The notes beneath the pieces are model-generated. The model was not told the origin of the DNA. It did no database searches and was given only the letters and a program-made list of their open reading frames with translations. From Lunularia cruciata (taxonomy: Eukaryota > Streptophyta > Marchantiopsida > Lunulariales > Lunulariaceae), in NCBI GenBank assembly GCA_948567375.1, contig OX419761.1, positions 21,950,501 through 22,014,500 on the forward strand: a stretch of DNA of 64,000 nucleotides, written 5' to 3'. Below are positions 47,395 to 58,239 of the stretch, in pieces (the stretch's first letter is position 1; each line of letters begins with the position of its first letter). Both the position numbers and the translations under genes were made by a program.

Positions 47395-48780
47395 GTGAAT
47401 AGATCTCTAGGTAGCATTTGATATACTCTTCTTTATTGTTGCTTGTAAATCAACTCATCTACTCTACACAATTATCCCTTCTTTTAAAATCTTAATATGT
47501 TTGAGAGCATGTGATAAAAGAATATGGGAGTCTTTAGTAATATCATTAAACCATAGAATTTTGAGTGTGTAATAAAGGACTTGGCATTTAGAAAAATATC
47601 TTTTCAGATTTTGCATGAAGAGGTAGGTATATTTTCTATCAAGTAAATAACAACAATAGCATTTTTGTATAATTAAGTGGACTTTGTACTATTGCTTTCC
47701 TCCTTTTTGCAATTGCAAATAGGCTAATCCCTTAGACATATATGATGAATGTGGAGGAGAGGTTGTATCTTCTCAAATTAATATTCTAGCAAATGAGAGG
47801 TGGTTTGTCTTCTGGAGCCAAAGACAATTTTCCATCTTTTTCCTAAATTTGGTTTATTTTATTGAACAAGAGGTTTATAATTTTCTTTGATTGACTTTTT
47901 CTTTTAGCAAGCTTTCCATTTTCTTCTACTTGATCTATCCATTCCTTATATTACTTGTATAAGTCTTTCCTCTCACTTTTATAAAGTTTTAGTCTCTTAG
48001 ATCCTAGCTTTACTATGCATTGGAGCATTTCAATTCACCCTAGCTCCTTTCTTTATAACAATGAGGTTCTTTGTAAATCTATTCTATAATTTTGTTATTT
48101 GTCTATGAGTGTGATACTATCTTATATGCCATAGTGGTCGATATGACTTGCAATATTATGGAGAATAAAGGATATTTACGCATGATGCAATCAGAGATAT
48201 AATCTATGTGATTGAAGGAGTATATCAACAACAGAAGTTAGGATAGACTTGTATATGGTCATAGACAATCATGTTTCAATAAAGGATTTTGTGGTTATAT
48301 ATCCCACACACCATGTTATTTCAAAGGGAGTAATTGTTTATCCTTTTAGATGGCAACAAGTAGAGCATCAACAATCAAAAGTCTCCAAGTATAAGGATAT
48401 GCAAGAATTTCATCTCTTTGTTCCTCTAGCTTGGAGATATATGGAGCTATGGATATGGATTTCAGTATGTTCATCAAGAACTATGTAAAAGCTTACCATA
48501 ATAAACAAAAAGATATTATTTTAATTTTCTATTTTATAGCTTACTTTAGATGGCTTATATCTATTACTTTGCAAAGAGAATTTTTTAATGAGATCCACCA
48601 AAAATAACACTATTTTAAATAGCTTATACACTATTTTGTGGCTTAATTTAAATAGTTTATATCCATTACTCTATAGTGGGTATAAACCAATGCATCTAAA
48701 GGAGACCAATCACACTAGTGAAGCTTGTTTGAATGCTCTAGTGGTACGTGCACCATTTGACATATTTTACATTCAATAGG
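47395..48780 (+). pseudogene. Non-LTR retrotransposon 3' remnant (older copy)
   Basis: Aligns by eye with 59204-60520 of the second non-LTR element: AGGTAGCATTTGATA against AGGTGGCATTTGGTA, then GATGCAATCAGAGATATAAT against GATGCCATCAAGGATATAGT, and the C-terminal part at 48670-48780. It covers the region after the reverse transcriptase and the zinc/endonuclease end, full of stops. One open piece (48249-48488) keeps GVIVYPFRWQQ, matching GVITYPLGW. Confidence 0.7.
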
Positions 48781-49206
48781 TAAGGTTTCTCATAATAACA
48801 TAACCGAGACTTAGCCTCATTACCCCCTCCAAATGAACCCTTGCAAGGTTTATGATCTTCCTCCCCTTTTTGTTATATTTTGTGCAATTCTAGAGTCAAG
48901 AACATTGTTTGTTAAAAGATTCTCGACCCAGCTCGCAAAAGGTAGAAATTCCTAAGTCACCTGAAGAGCGCCAGATGCTAATTGAGTACTGACCTGGTGT
49001 TTATTGTAAAAGAGAGCCAATCCACGGATATTGTGTTACATCAAGAAGGTACTTGGTGTAGGGTCCGTTAATATGGATAAGATAATAAGACTATTGGATT
49101 CGAGGTAGAAAGAGTTAGCAGAGGTAATATTCATATCTTTGATCAATAACCATGTCTAACAAGCAAATAATTTCATTACGAGATGTTTCGTCATGCCCAT
49201 CGGATT

Positions 49207-49354
49207 TTGAAAGATCCAAAAGTTAGTAACCGAGCACAAGTATTCCATCTATGAGCAATTGCGGAGAGGAACTTCAAGCCCTTAGGATCTTGGAGGATCC
49301 GAAGTTATTAACAAAGCACAAGTTTTCCACCTCTCATCAATTGCGGAGTGTTCT
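49207..49354 (+). repeat. Imperfect direct repeat, 81-bp period
   Basis: Two units share GATCC-AAGTTA-TAAC--AGCACAAG-TTCCA and end CAATTGCGGAG, at 49207-49273 and 49288-49354. They lie in the unrecognised segment. Confidence 0.75.
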
Positions 49355-51047
49355 CCCGTACCTAGCATCTCTAACCCTGGTTCTCACAATATTAGAATAG
49401 TTCTAGTCGGCTGTCTTCGGGCCGTGTAACGTGAAAGCTGAATAGATGGAACGGAAAGGTCTCCTTCGCCACTTCATTACACATGGGAAAACGTCTTTTA
49501 CCACACTTTGATACACTAAGAGCTACTCAATAATCTGAGAAGGTTCTAACTTGGACATGCAAGAAAGTTTATTTAGCCTACAGTCGAAAAACTGCAGGAT
49601 CGGTTTCTACTACATCGTAAGATTTCCACTCGAATCGGTATTGAATACCACATGACACTTCAAAGACAGCAAAATTTGGGAAACTGACCAAGGAGTTTCC
49701 AAGGTAAACAATTTTTGATCTAAAGCAATACACCCATTCTACTACATGATTACTTAAAGGTTTCCTACTTTGCTAAGCGGTAACCAACCTTTGACAAAAC
49801 AGTTTAGTGGAAGAAGTCTCACCAGAACTTCAACTTTGATCTCTCATCACTGGAGAGCTTTGGAGAGCTGATCACACTTCACACGAGCGCATTCCGGTAA
49901 ACACAGAGCGATTAAGAGCAGGGTTAACCAGGGTGATAAAGACGTGGTAAAAGGAATAAAGGGATGAAGGAGGTCCTGAAATGGGGGCTGCATCTAGTCT
50001 TAATGCTTTGGAGATGGCTGGGTATCTGGAGGAGGTTTACAGCAGAAAGGCTGCATCTAGTCACAATTTCAAGTGACGTATATGGTGTGGTAATGCTTCT
50101 GGTCAAGCAAAAAGCAATAACATTGTCATGGACGAGAAGTGATCAGTGGTAACAAAATGTTGAAGGTACTCTTGATCCAAGCACCCCTTTAAGCACAGCC
50201 CGATGATAGAGCCTAAGGTGTTGCAGGGCTTCATTCAGTTATTCACTCTTCTTAGCATTTTAATGAATAGAAGACTTTAATGGCAGGTACTCGCCCTAAA
50301 ATTTAAATATATAGCTTGACCTGCAAAAAGTAAGAGCTTGAATGGTTTAGAATGTCGCATTGCGTTTTAATCAGTGACAATCCTTTCTTTGCGTGCCCTC
50401 CTTATTCTTGACTCTATTCCAGTGAAGGTCGTGTTTAGGGCTTTCACAAGGGTGCTACTTACAAAAGTATCAACTTGGGACATATTTACAAGTGAACCAA
50501 TATTTTAAGACCTCTAAACTCAAGCACACGTCTTTGTTTTAAAAGCCCGACTAGAACAGGGGTATTCATATTCATGAGATATCAAATTTCAGGATAAAGT
50601 TTGATCTCGAAAAGTCTATGCCGGATTTTATGTAAGCTCTATATTTAACTCAAGGAAGTAGTATAGGGCGGCAGTTAATCAATTAATATGAACGTTCATG
50701 ATTGACTTAGATATAGAGCTTCATCCTTATATGTTTTCTGGGTTTAGTTTTGTTTGAACTAGTTTGACCTCTAGAGTAAAAGTGAGAAGTCTCTTTACAA
50801 CAACATCAAAAGTACTGTACGTTACATGGCCTGTAGTAGGAGTGCTAACCTTGCCATCCGCCGTCCCTAAAAGCAGAGTTCAGTGTATAAACAACAGAGA
50901 CGGAGTTAACCGTCCTGCAAACTTGGCAAACAAGACTTTGCGGTACCCCGGCCTACAGGCCTATCCTTTCGCGTGAGATTAGTAAGGATATTTGACTTCT
51001 ACACAGATTGGTAAAAATGTTTATCTTCTTGTCGAATCTGCCTCTAG

Positions 51048-51081
51048 TTGATTACTAAGTTGAATGTCAACTAGTAATCAA
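51048..51081. repeat. Inverted repeat with one-base bulge
   Basis: TTGATTACTAAGTTGA and TCAACTAGTAATCAA pair over 15 bases around ATG, with one unpaired base. No gene is attached to it. Confidence 0.8.
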
Positions 51082-51402
51082 GCGCAACATCGATCTCGGA
51101 AAACGTATTGTTAAGTGTTTCGGCTGACTTGGGGCACCTTTAAGTCTAAGTGCCGAGTTCGAGGTACTCATCTCTGTGACATAAACAACAAGCAACAATA
51201 CTTGTCGAAATCTGCCTATGATGACACGAAGCGAGTAGACGGAGAATACACATGAAGGCTATTCCCTTAACCAGCCCATTTCTTACAATAATAGATAAAT
51301 AGATGGAGTCTCTCGGATTTAGATTAGATGCGCAAGGAACTCATAGATATTTATATTTCTATTATTAAAGTTAAGTCCTACTTGGAGGGTTCACCTACAT
51401 AC

Positions 51403-51480
51403 ATCACATGAATGAAGGGTAGACTTTTATCACATGAATGAAGGGTAGATTTCTATCACATGAATGAATGGAAGATTCTG
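51403..51480 (+). repeat. 26-bp tandem repeat, three units
   Basis: ATCACATGAATGAAGGGTAG begins units at 51403 and 51429; the third at 51455 has two to four changes. It sits between the unrecognised segment and the non-LTR element. Confidence 0.95.
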
Positions 51481-51839
51481 TTTGTTTCTCAATTTTGGGT
51501 CCATTGGTATCTAGATTGAAGGTGATGGAGAATGGAGTAGAAAGTTATGAGAATTTTAGATTTTTTTAGGCTTTAGAGTGATTACTTCACATTGAAAGTG
51601 ATGGGTAGGAAATTTTCATACTAATATCTTGGTGTTCATACTTGAGTTCCATGGGAACTTAGTTTGAAAATTTTGGAGATGAGAATTGAAAGTTACGAGA
51701 GTTTATACTTTTTAGGGTCTGGAGAGATAACATTCATCATGTGAGTTGGGATGTGAGAGTTGTGGTTTTGCAGGTATAGGGAGATATAGAGAGGAATATC
51801 GTGTATTTTGTTCATTATTCTTGTGTTAACATCATTCTT

Positions 51840-52648
51840 TCCCATGCGGGGCAGCCTAGAGTGGCTCAGGATACACCATGCTTGTTGTATCACCAATGTT
51901 TTAGCTCACAAGGATAAAGACCCATGTGGGAAGGATGCACAAGGACTATGATTGGACCACTTGGGATGTTTATGTGAGATGAGCGACCACATCGATTGCA
52001 ATGACACTAGGGATTAGACACGCTTCCTTTATCCTTTTGTTGACCATTCCAAAGATATTGATTGAGTCATGGGAGTGGTTAGCATCTCAGGTGGGTTGTT
52101 TTTTGGTGCTATTTGATACTAGTTTTCCTTGTACACGTCTATTTCATAAGTTACCCCGTACACTCCATGATGAGGCTAGACATGCTTTTTGCCTACCACT
52201 TGATCATTTAGCATATGATCTTTTGAATGAGTTAGCATGGTTCTTATTCCTCTTACTCCTTTGAGGTGCCTTTGTTAAGCTAGAAAGGGACGTACGGTGC
52301 ATAACAAGGTGGTTGTTAGATTTTATTCATTCCAAGCGGGGGGTTGATCTGCCCTATAAGAGGAGTCAGTTAGGGCTGCACATTTTAGGGGATAGCTTTT
52401 ACTACATGGTACCATAGAGTCCAGTTGACTATGACACTGTAGGACATTGGGTCAAGCGAGAGAGTTTGGTTGAGTAGCATGAGCGCTACACCCTTTGTCT
52501 ATGGCTAGTCCAACTAATGAGACTATCTCTTCTCTACGCTCACTACATCATATGGCAAGAGAGAAGACCATTAGAGGTCTTAGATTATTAGCATGAGCAA
52601 CAATTATGTCTTGATAGGTCACTTTCTGCACAAGCGTTGTGCAATACC
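51840..52648 (+). pseudogene. Non-LTR retrotransposon ORF, 5' part
   Basis: Decayed coding sequence with stops in all frames. After removal of the chromovirus and one CATAG it joins 58240 onward, where reverse-transcriptase-like protein continues. Open pieces such as 52001-52264 (LPRTLHDEARHAFCLPLDHL) fit an N-terminal region of the same ORF. Its 5' limit is not clear; it could begin anywhere between 51480 and 51900. Confidence 0.55.
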
Positions 52649-52653
52649 CATAG

Positions 52654-53052
52654 TATAACAATATGGAGTTTAGCAACGTAGTTAGTAAGGTTAACAAAAT
52701 AGAAAATAAGCCAAATTAGCATAGAATATTTTAGAAGCATCCAGGAAGCTTCCCAACTAGTTAACTTGCACCCCAAGCAGGTAGCTTCTAGAAGCTTCTA
52801 ACTAGCTTAGCTTGCATGCCAAGTAGGCGGCTTCTAGAAGGAAGCTTCTTGAGAAGCTTCCTAGTTAACTTGGCTTGCACTCTAAGAAAGCGGCTTGGGG
52901 AAGCTTCTTGAGAAGCTTCTCAAGTGCTTTTTATGCTACTAATAAATACCAAAGCCAAAGCTCATGCTTGGCATTTGGAGTTTTCTCTCATTCAAGTGTC
53001 CCAATATAAGTTTCCATTTTCCTATTTCTCTCCTTGGTCTTGGTCTTTTACA
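52654..53052 (+). repeat. Chromovirus 5' LTR
   Basis: Starts TATAACAATATGG (TG decayed to TA) and ends TCTTTTACA. It contains repeated AAGCTTC/TTCTAGAA blocks, including a perfect TTCnnGAAnnTTC at 52786-52798 and two copies of GAAGCTTCTTGAGAAGCTTC at 52841-52860 and 52900-52919. Confidence 0.92.
52786..52798. promoter_or_regulatory. Heat-shock-element-like motif in chromovirus LTR
   Basis: TTCTAGAAGCTTC is a perfect run of three alternating heat-shock-factor pentamers. The same pattern is at 57993-58005 (3' LTR), 23714-23726 (element H LTR) and 45960-45972 (degraded LTR). Heat control is inferred from the motif only. Confidence 0.55.
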
Positions 53053-53053
53053 T

Positions 53054-53065
53054 TGGTATCAGAGC
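53054..53065 (+). other. Chromovirus primer-binding site
   Basis: TGGTATCAGAGC begins one base after the LTR. It is the standard site complementary to plant initiator tRNA-Met. Confidence 0.93.
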
Positions 53066-53299
53066 AGGAATGGGATGGATGGAATTTATGGATCACCAAA
53101 TCCACTTCCACCAAACCATTGGGATTTTCATGTCCAGATATTACCCAAGCATCATTTCACACAATTCATCACCTCACACTTTGGGTAGGATTTTTTCCAT
53201 ATGATCACCATGTCTGAGGAGCCCTTGATACTTCCAGTTGTAACTTATGGAAAACATTAGACGTGCTGCATCTATGTGCTAATCAATTAGATAAACTAG

Positions 53300-56200
53300 G
53301 ATAGAGTAGTAGCTATGGTGGCAATACCGGATGTTATTCTTATGATGCAGCAACAAATTAAGCACCTTACTCGATTGTTGGATGAACATCATCAGCAACG
53401 ACAAGAACATATAGAGAGAGCACCAATTTGAGATGGAGAAGATTGCATTCAATTTCCAAAACCCAAGGTGTTTGAAGGCAAGAATCTTCCGGGCATAGTG
53501 GAGAATTTTGTGTTTGACTACAAATGTTACTTTGAAGCCATCATCTTCAAGATGAATGGAAAGAGATTCTCTTGGCCTCTAGCCAATTAGATGGTGTGGC
53601 AAAACTTTGGTGGCAATTCCAAGTGGAGCAAGCAGAACGACAGATTGTTGCACCAATTTTGACATGGGCAAAATTCAAGGATGCAATATTAAGTTGGTTT
53701 CAAACTATAAATGCCACCCGAGCCGCATGAGATAAATTGGAGTTGAAGCAAGTTGGCTCAATAAGGAGCTACATCACACAACTTCAAAACATCATTATGC
53801 AGATTTTAGATATACAAGAAGGTGAAAGTCTAGATTGATTTGTGCAAGGATTGAAGTCACAAACCAAATTGGATGTGATCGTGCGGGAACCACAAAATGT
53901 AGAAGAAGCCATGCAATTGGCTGAGCGCTTTGATTCCTTGGTAGCGACAACTTGGTCTCAACCTCGACCTACACAAGGCCTACTAGTACACTATGCACGG
54001 GTGGAAGAACTGGCACCAATGGAGATTGATGCTATCCAACAGAAACCACTTGGTACAACAGATAGAGAAAGATTGCAACAAAATGGAGGTTGCTTTTATT
54101 GTTGCCAAGTTGGACATTGTATCGTTGAATGCCCACTTAGGAATGCACGACCTCAACAAGTTGCCCAGATAGAGTTTGTGGAATAGAATGATCAGGGAAA
54201 CAAGGAATCCTAATAGGAGATTTCAAGCCGCTTGTTGGGAGCTTGATTAGTTCTAATGGGATTGAAGGCTTGACCTATGTAAGTTTGCTTCACTTGCAAG
54301 GTATGATATCTAATCTGTGTTGTAGGATTTTGGTTGATTCTGGAAATTTAGAGAATTGCATGTCTATGCAAGTAGCAAAGGAATTGGGTATTCCTATCAA
54401 GCCAATGATTGGAAGTAGATTGATGATGGCGGATGGTAGACAAGGTTCTGCATTCTGTACCTCACATCCTATTACCTTCAAGATTGGGAAGGAGTATTTG
54501 GAGTGTATGAAGTTTGTAGTGGCACCTCTATACTATGATATCATTCTAGGTCTATCTTGGCTTGAACGTCATAAGGTTCAATTTGATTGGACCCAACGAC
54601 AAATTCAAGTACAACACCAAGGTAGGAATTTTCTACTAGGGGTTGTCTGGCACCTCTAAGTAAGACACCTAAGAATAGTTAGTCCCAAGATGGGAAGTTT
54701 GTCGAGAAGGTAGCCCTAGAGAAAACCTTGAAGGGAGATGAATCCCAAGATGGGAAGTTTGCCAAGAAGGCAACCATGGAGCAAGCTTGAAAGAGAGATG
54801 AGTCCTTGGAAGGGAAGTTGGTTAGTAAAGTAACCATAGAGCAAGCTTTGGAGGAAAATAAGTTTGTATTTGCGGTGTGGATTAAGCAAATTACACAAGA
54901 ACAATCTAAGGAGGGCCAAGGGTCTCCTTAAGCAATGGTTGATCAGATAGTTCACAAGTTTGTGGACGTGTTTCTAGATGATCTACCAAAGGGATTACCT
55001 TCCGATTGAGGTATGCCCTTCAAGATCAAGTTATTGCCAAGGAGTACTCTAGTGAGTAGACCAATCTATTGGCTCTCACCAAAGGAGTTGGAGGAGTTGC
55101 AAACAACACTTATAGAGTTATTAGAGAAGGACTTCATATGACATATTACCTCTCCTTGGAGAGCACCGATACTATTTGTTCCAAAGAAGGATGGAGGACT
55201 TTGTTTTTGTATTGATTACTATGGGCTCAATAAGCAAACCGTGAAGAATGCATATCCCTTGCCTTAGATCAATGACTTGCTTGATCAACTAAGTGGAGCA
55301 TGCTACTTTTCCAAGTTGGATCTTTGCAGCAACTACTGGCAAATTCCTATTGATAGAGAGGATGTGCAAAAGACTACCTTTTGCACAAGGTATGAGCATT
55401 TTGAGTGGAGAGTTCTACCTTTTGGACTCACTAATGCTCTAGTGGTCTTCATGGATCAGATGCATTGGGTGTTGGATGGACTATTGGATTGATCCGTAGT
55501 GGTGTTCTTGGATGATATCTTAATCTATAGTAAGATAGAGGCAAAACACATGAATCATGTACAAGAAGTCCTAAGACGACTATGACAATGGAAATTTTAT
55601 TGCAAGAAATTGAATTGTGCCTTTTGGCAGAAGGAGGTTACCTTCTTGGGTCATAAGATCTAATCAGAGGGGATCAAGATGGAAGAAGAGAAAATCAAGG
55701 CCATTATTGATTGGTCTACCCCAAAGGATGCTACAGAAGTAAGGGCATTCAATGGATTGGCCAGGTTTTACCAACGGTTCATCCACTATTATGCTCATGT
55801 GGTTGCACCATTGATTTGACCTCTTGGGAAAGAGCTTGAGCTTCCAATGGACCACCAAACATGAAGAAGCATTCCAAAAGCTAAAGCATATGGTGTCTTC
55901 AAGACTCATTCTTCAACCATATGATCCTCAACTACCTTGTGTGGTTGATTTTGATGCTTCTAACTTTGCAATTGGAGCTATGTTGCAACAAGAATTCCCA
56001 GATGGACTACATCCCATTGCCTTTGTGTCTCACCGACTAAATACAACTGAAAGAAATTACTCTTCTTGAGACCGGGAACAACTTGCAATGGTATATGCCA
56101 CCAAGATATATAGGTATTATCTCTTGGGGAAACAAGTGATCATGCAAATTGATCACAAGCCATTGTTGCAAACCTTACACTTGGAACACATGAAGAGTCA

Positions 56201-57880
56201 ACATCATTGATGGGAAGACCAAATCCAATTGTTTGACATCAAACAATTGTGAGTGACATCAACAATGAGTACAAACCAGGTTGGTTCCATATCATCCCTA
56301 ATGCTCTATCACGATGACCTAATTTGAAGTCTCTTCCTCACATCACGACGGCAATTACAACGGTGTCAATTGACCCAAGGTCCATAACAAGTTTTGGTCA
56401 GCTCTACAACAAGATCCCTTCTTCTAAATGGTTCATGGTCATTTGACAACAAGCGACAAGGAGTACAACACCTTCTCCTTCAAGGAAGGCCTTCTATTCT
56501 ATGCGGACCAGATCTATGTTCCAATCAAAGGTGATCTCCAACTTGCATGCCTTCAAGAAGCCCATGATCTACCAATAGTTGGTCATATGGGGGTGGACAA
56601 GACCTTGGGTACCCTCCAATGCCAATGATGGTGGCCCAACATGACACAAGATGTTCGGGAGTTTGTCCGATCAAGTGAGAGTTGTCAACACAACAAGGCC
56701 AGTAACCAAAAGCCAAGTGGACTCCTTCAGCTACTTCCCATTCCAACTACTTGTTTTGAACATGTGAGCTTAGATCTCATCACCTCCTTGCCCAAGACAC
56801 AACAAGGTCACACAACAATTGTGTGTTTGTGGATAAGCTTAGTAAGAAAATCCATTTAACACTAACGGTTAATATTGTGGATGCTCCAACCTTGGCGCAA
56901 CTCTACTTTGATAATGTATTCAAACAACATGGGATGCCATGTGACTCATCTCCAACCGTGATCCTTGCTTTACCAAAAAGTTTTGGTAAGCACTCTTCCA
57001 GATACTTGGCACCAAGCTTGCTTTGTCCACAGCCTATCATCCTCAAATTGATGGACAAATTGAACGTACAAATTGCACCTTGGAAGATATGCTTTGTGCC
57101 TTTGTCAACATTCACCATACCAATTGGGATGAATGCCTTGCAGCTGCGGAGTTTGCATACAACAATTCTAAATAGGCAAGCACCGGATTCTCTCCTTTCT
57201 TTCTCAATTTTGGCCAAGATCCACTTGTCCCAGATTCTCTTCTTGCTCCTCTCCCGTCTCAGGTCCCTCATACTTCAACCTTCTTGACCACCATATCCAA
57301 ATCTCTCCAACAAGCCAAATCTCACTTGCTTGTTGCTCAAAATCGCCAAAACAATATGCGGACCACCATTGTTGTGATCTCACCTTTGAAGCCGGTGATA
57401 AAGTTATGCTATCCTCTAGTAATCTACCACTCCCACTTGATACCCAAGTTTTTAAACTTGCTTTTAATTGGATATGACCTTTTGATGTCACCCAAATTGT
57501 CTCTCATGTTGCTTATCGACTTGCCTTGCCTTCTCATATGCGCATCCATCCTGTCTTTCAAGTTTCCAAGTTGAACCCCTTTGTTCCTTACCCCTCTTCT
57601 TTTACCTCTCAAATCCAACCTCCTCCCCCTCCTATCCCTATCAATGATCATGAGGAGTACAAAGTTTATTGTATCCTTGCACATCGCTACATCCAACGAG
57701 GACACCAACAACATATGGAGTACAAGGTCCTTTGGAAAAGGTATCCCCTTCATGATGCCACATGGGAACCTCTTTCTCACCTCCAGAATGTACAGACTGC
57801 CATCAAGGAGTTTGAAGCTTCAATGGCAACGAGGACGTCACCAACTAGCAATGGAGGAATATGTAACAATATGGAGTTAG
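53300..57880 (+). pseudogene. Chromovirus gag-pol with chromodomain, disrupted
   Basis: Gag is recognisable from about 53330. The zinc knuckle CFYCCQVGHCIVEC is encoded at 54091-54132. The protease has DSG at 54336-54344 and the second motif IILGLSWL. RT covers about 55000-55660 with LPFGLTNA and the catalytic FLDD (55505-55516). RNase H has DFDASNFAIGAML and DHKPLLQ. Integrase runs about 56500-57180 but its catalytic core is frameshifted. The GPY/F-like region leads to a chromodomain at about 57649-57820 (YKVYCILAHRYIQRG, VLWKRYPLHDATWEPLSHL). More than ten stops or frameshifts are present, including TGA at 53838, 55490 and 56067. The chromodomain frame (57526-57888) runs a few codons into the LTR. 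Confidence 0.9.
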
Positions 57881-58234
57881 CAACGTAATTAGTAAGGCTA
57901 ACAAAGTAGAGAATAAGCCAAATTAGCCTAGAATATTCTAGGAGCATCTAGGAAGCTTCCCAACTAGTTAACTTGCACCCCAAGCAGATAGCTTCTAGAA
58001 GCTTCTAACTAGCTTAGCTTGCATGCCAAGTAGGTAGCTTCTAGAAGGATGTTTCTTGAGAAGCTTCCTAGTTAACTTGGCTTGCACTCTAAGAAAGCAG
58101 CTCGGGGTGGCTTCTTGAGAAGCTTCTCAAGGGCTTTGTATGCTACCTATAAATACCAAAGCCAAAGCTCATGCTAAGCATTTGGATGTGAGTTTCCATT
58201 CTCCTATTTCTCTCCTCTGTCTTGGTCTTTTACA
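57862..58234 (+). repeat. Chromovirus 3' LTR
   Basis: Starts TGTAACAATATGG and ends TCTTTTACA, matching 52654-53052 with scattered changes and a short deletion. It is followed by the CATAG duplication. Confidence 0.93.
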
Positions 58235-58239
58235 CATAG

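Larger units (their letters stand above)
48781..51402. other. Unrecognised 2.6-kb segment of distinct composition
   Basis: From about 48900 the base composition is more even and CpG-containing than the surrounding AT-rich repeats. No ORF above 70 codons looks real and no known RNA is recognised. It contains imperfect direct repeats (49207-49354), a 14-bp repeat GGCTGCATCTAGTC (49986-49999, 50049-50062) and a hairpin at 51048-51081. A non-autonomous element, organelle-derived DNA or decayed unique sequence are all possible. Confidence 0.4.
52654..58234 (+). mobile_element. Complete-length chromovirus (Ty3/gypsy), decayed
   Basis: LTRs 52654-53052 and 57862-58234 flank gag, protease, RT, RNase H, integrase and a C-terminal chromodomain. 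The 5-bp target duplication CATAG is perfect (52649-52653, 58235-58239). The LTR lengths differ (399 and 373 bp) and both LTRs and ORFs are diverged, so it is old. It is inserted in a non-LTR element. The chromodomain class is known to guide integration to heterochromatin. Confidence 0.93.

Noticed and set aside
48900-51300. rRNA, tRNA or organellar gene
   Set aside because: Short motifs looked RNA-like, but no tRNA cloverleaf, rRNA core or organelle gene could be recognised.
51403-51480. CRISPR-like array
   Set aside because: The three units are contiguous tandem repeats without spacers, in a plant-like genome.
53842-54186. Independent zinc-finger gene
   Set aside because: It is the nucleocapsid end of chromovirus Gag.
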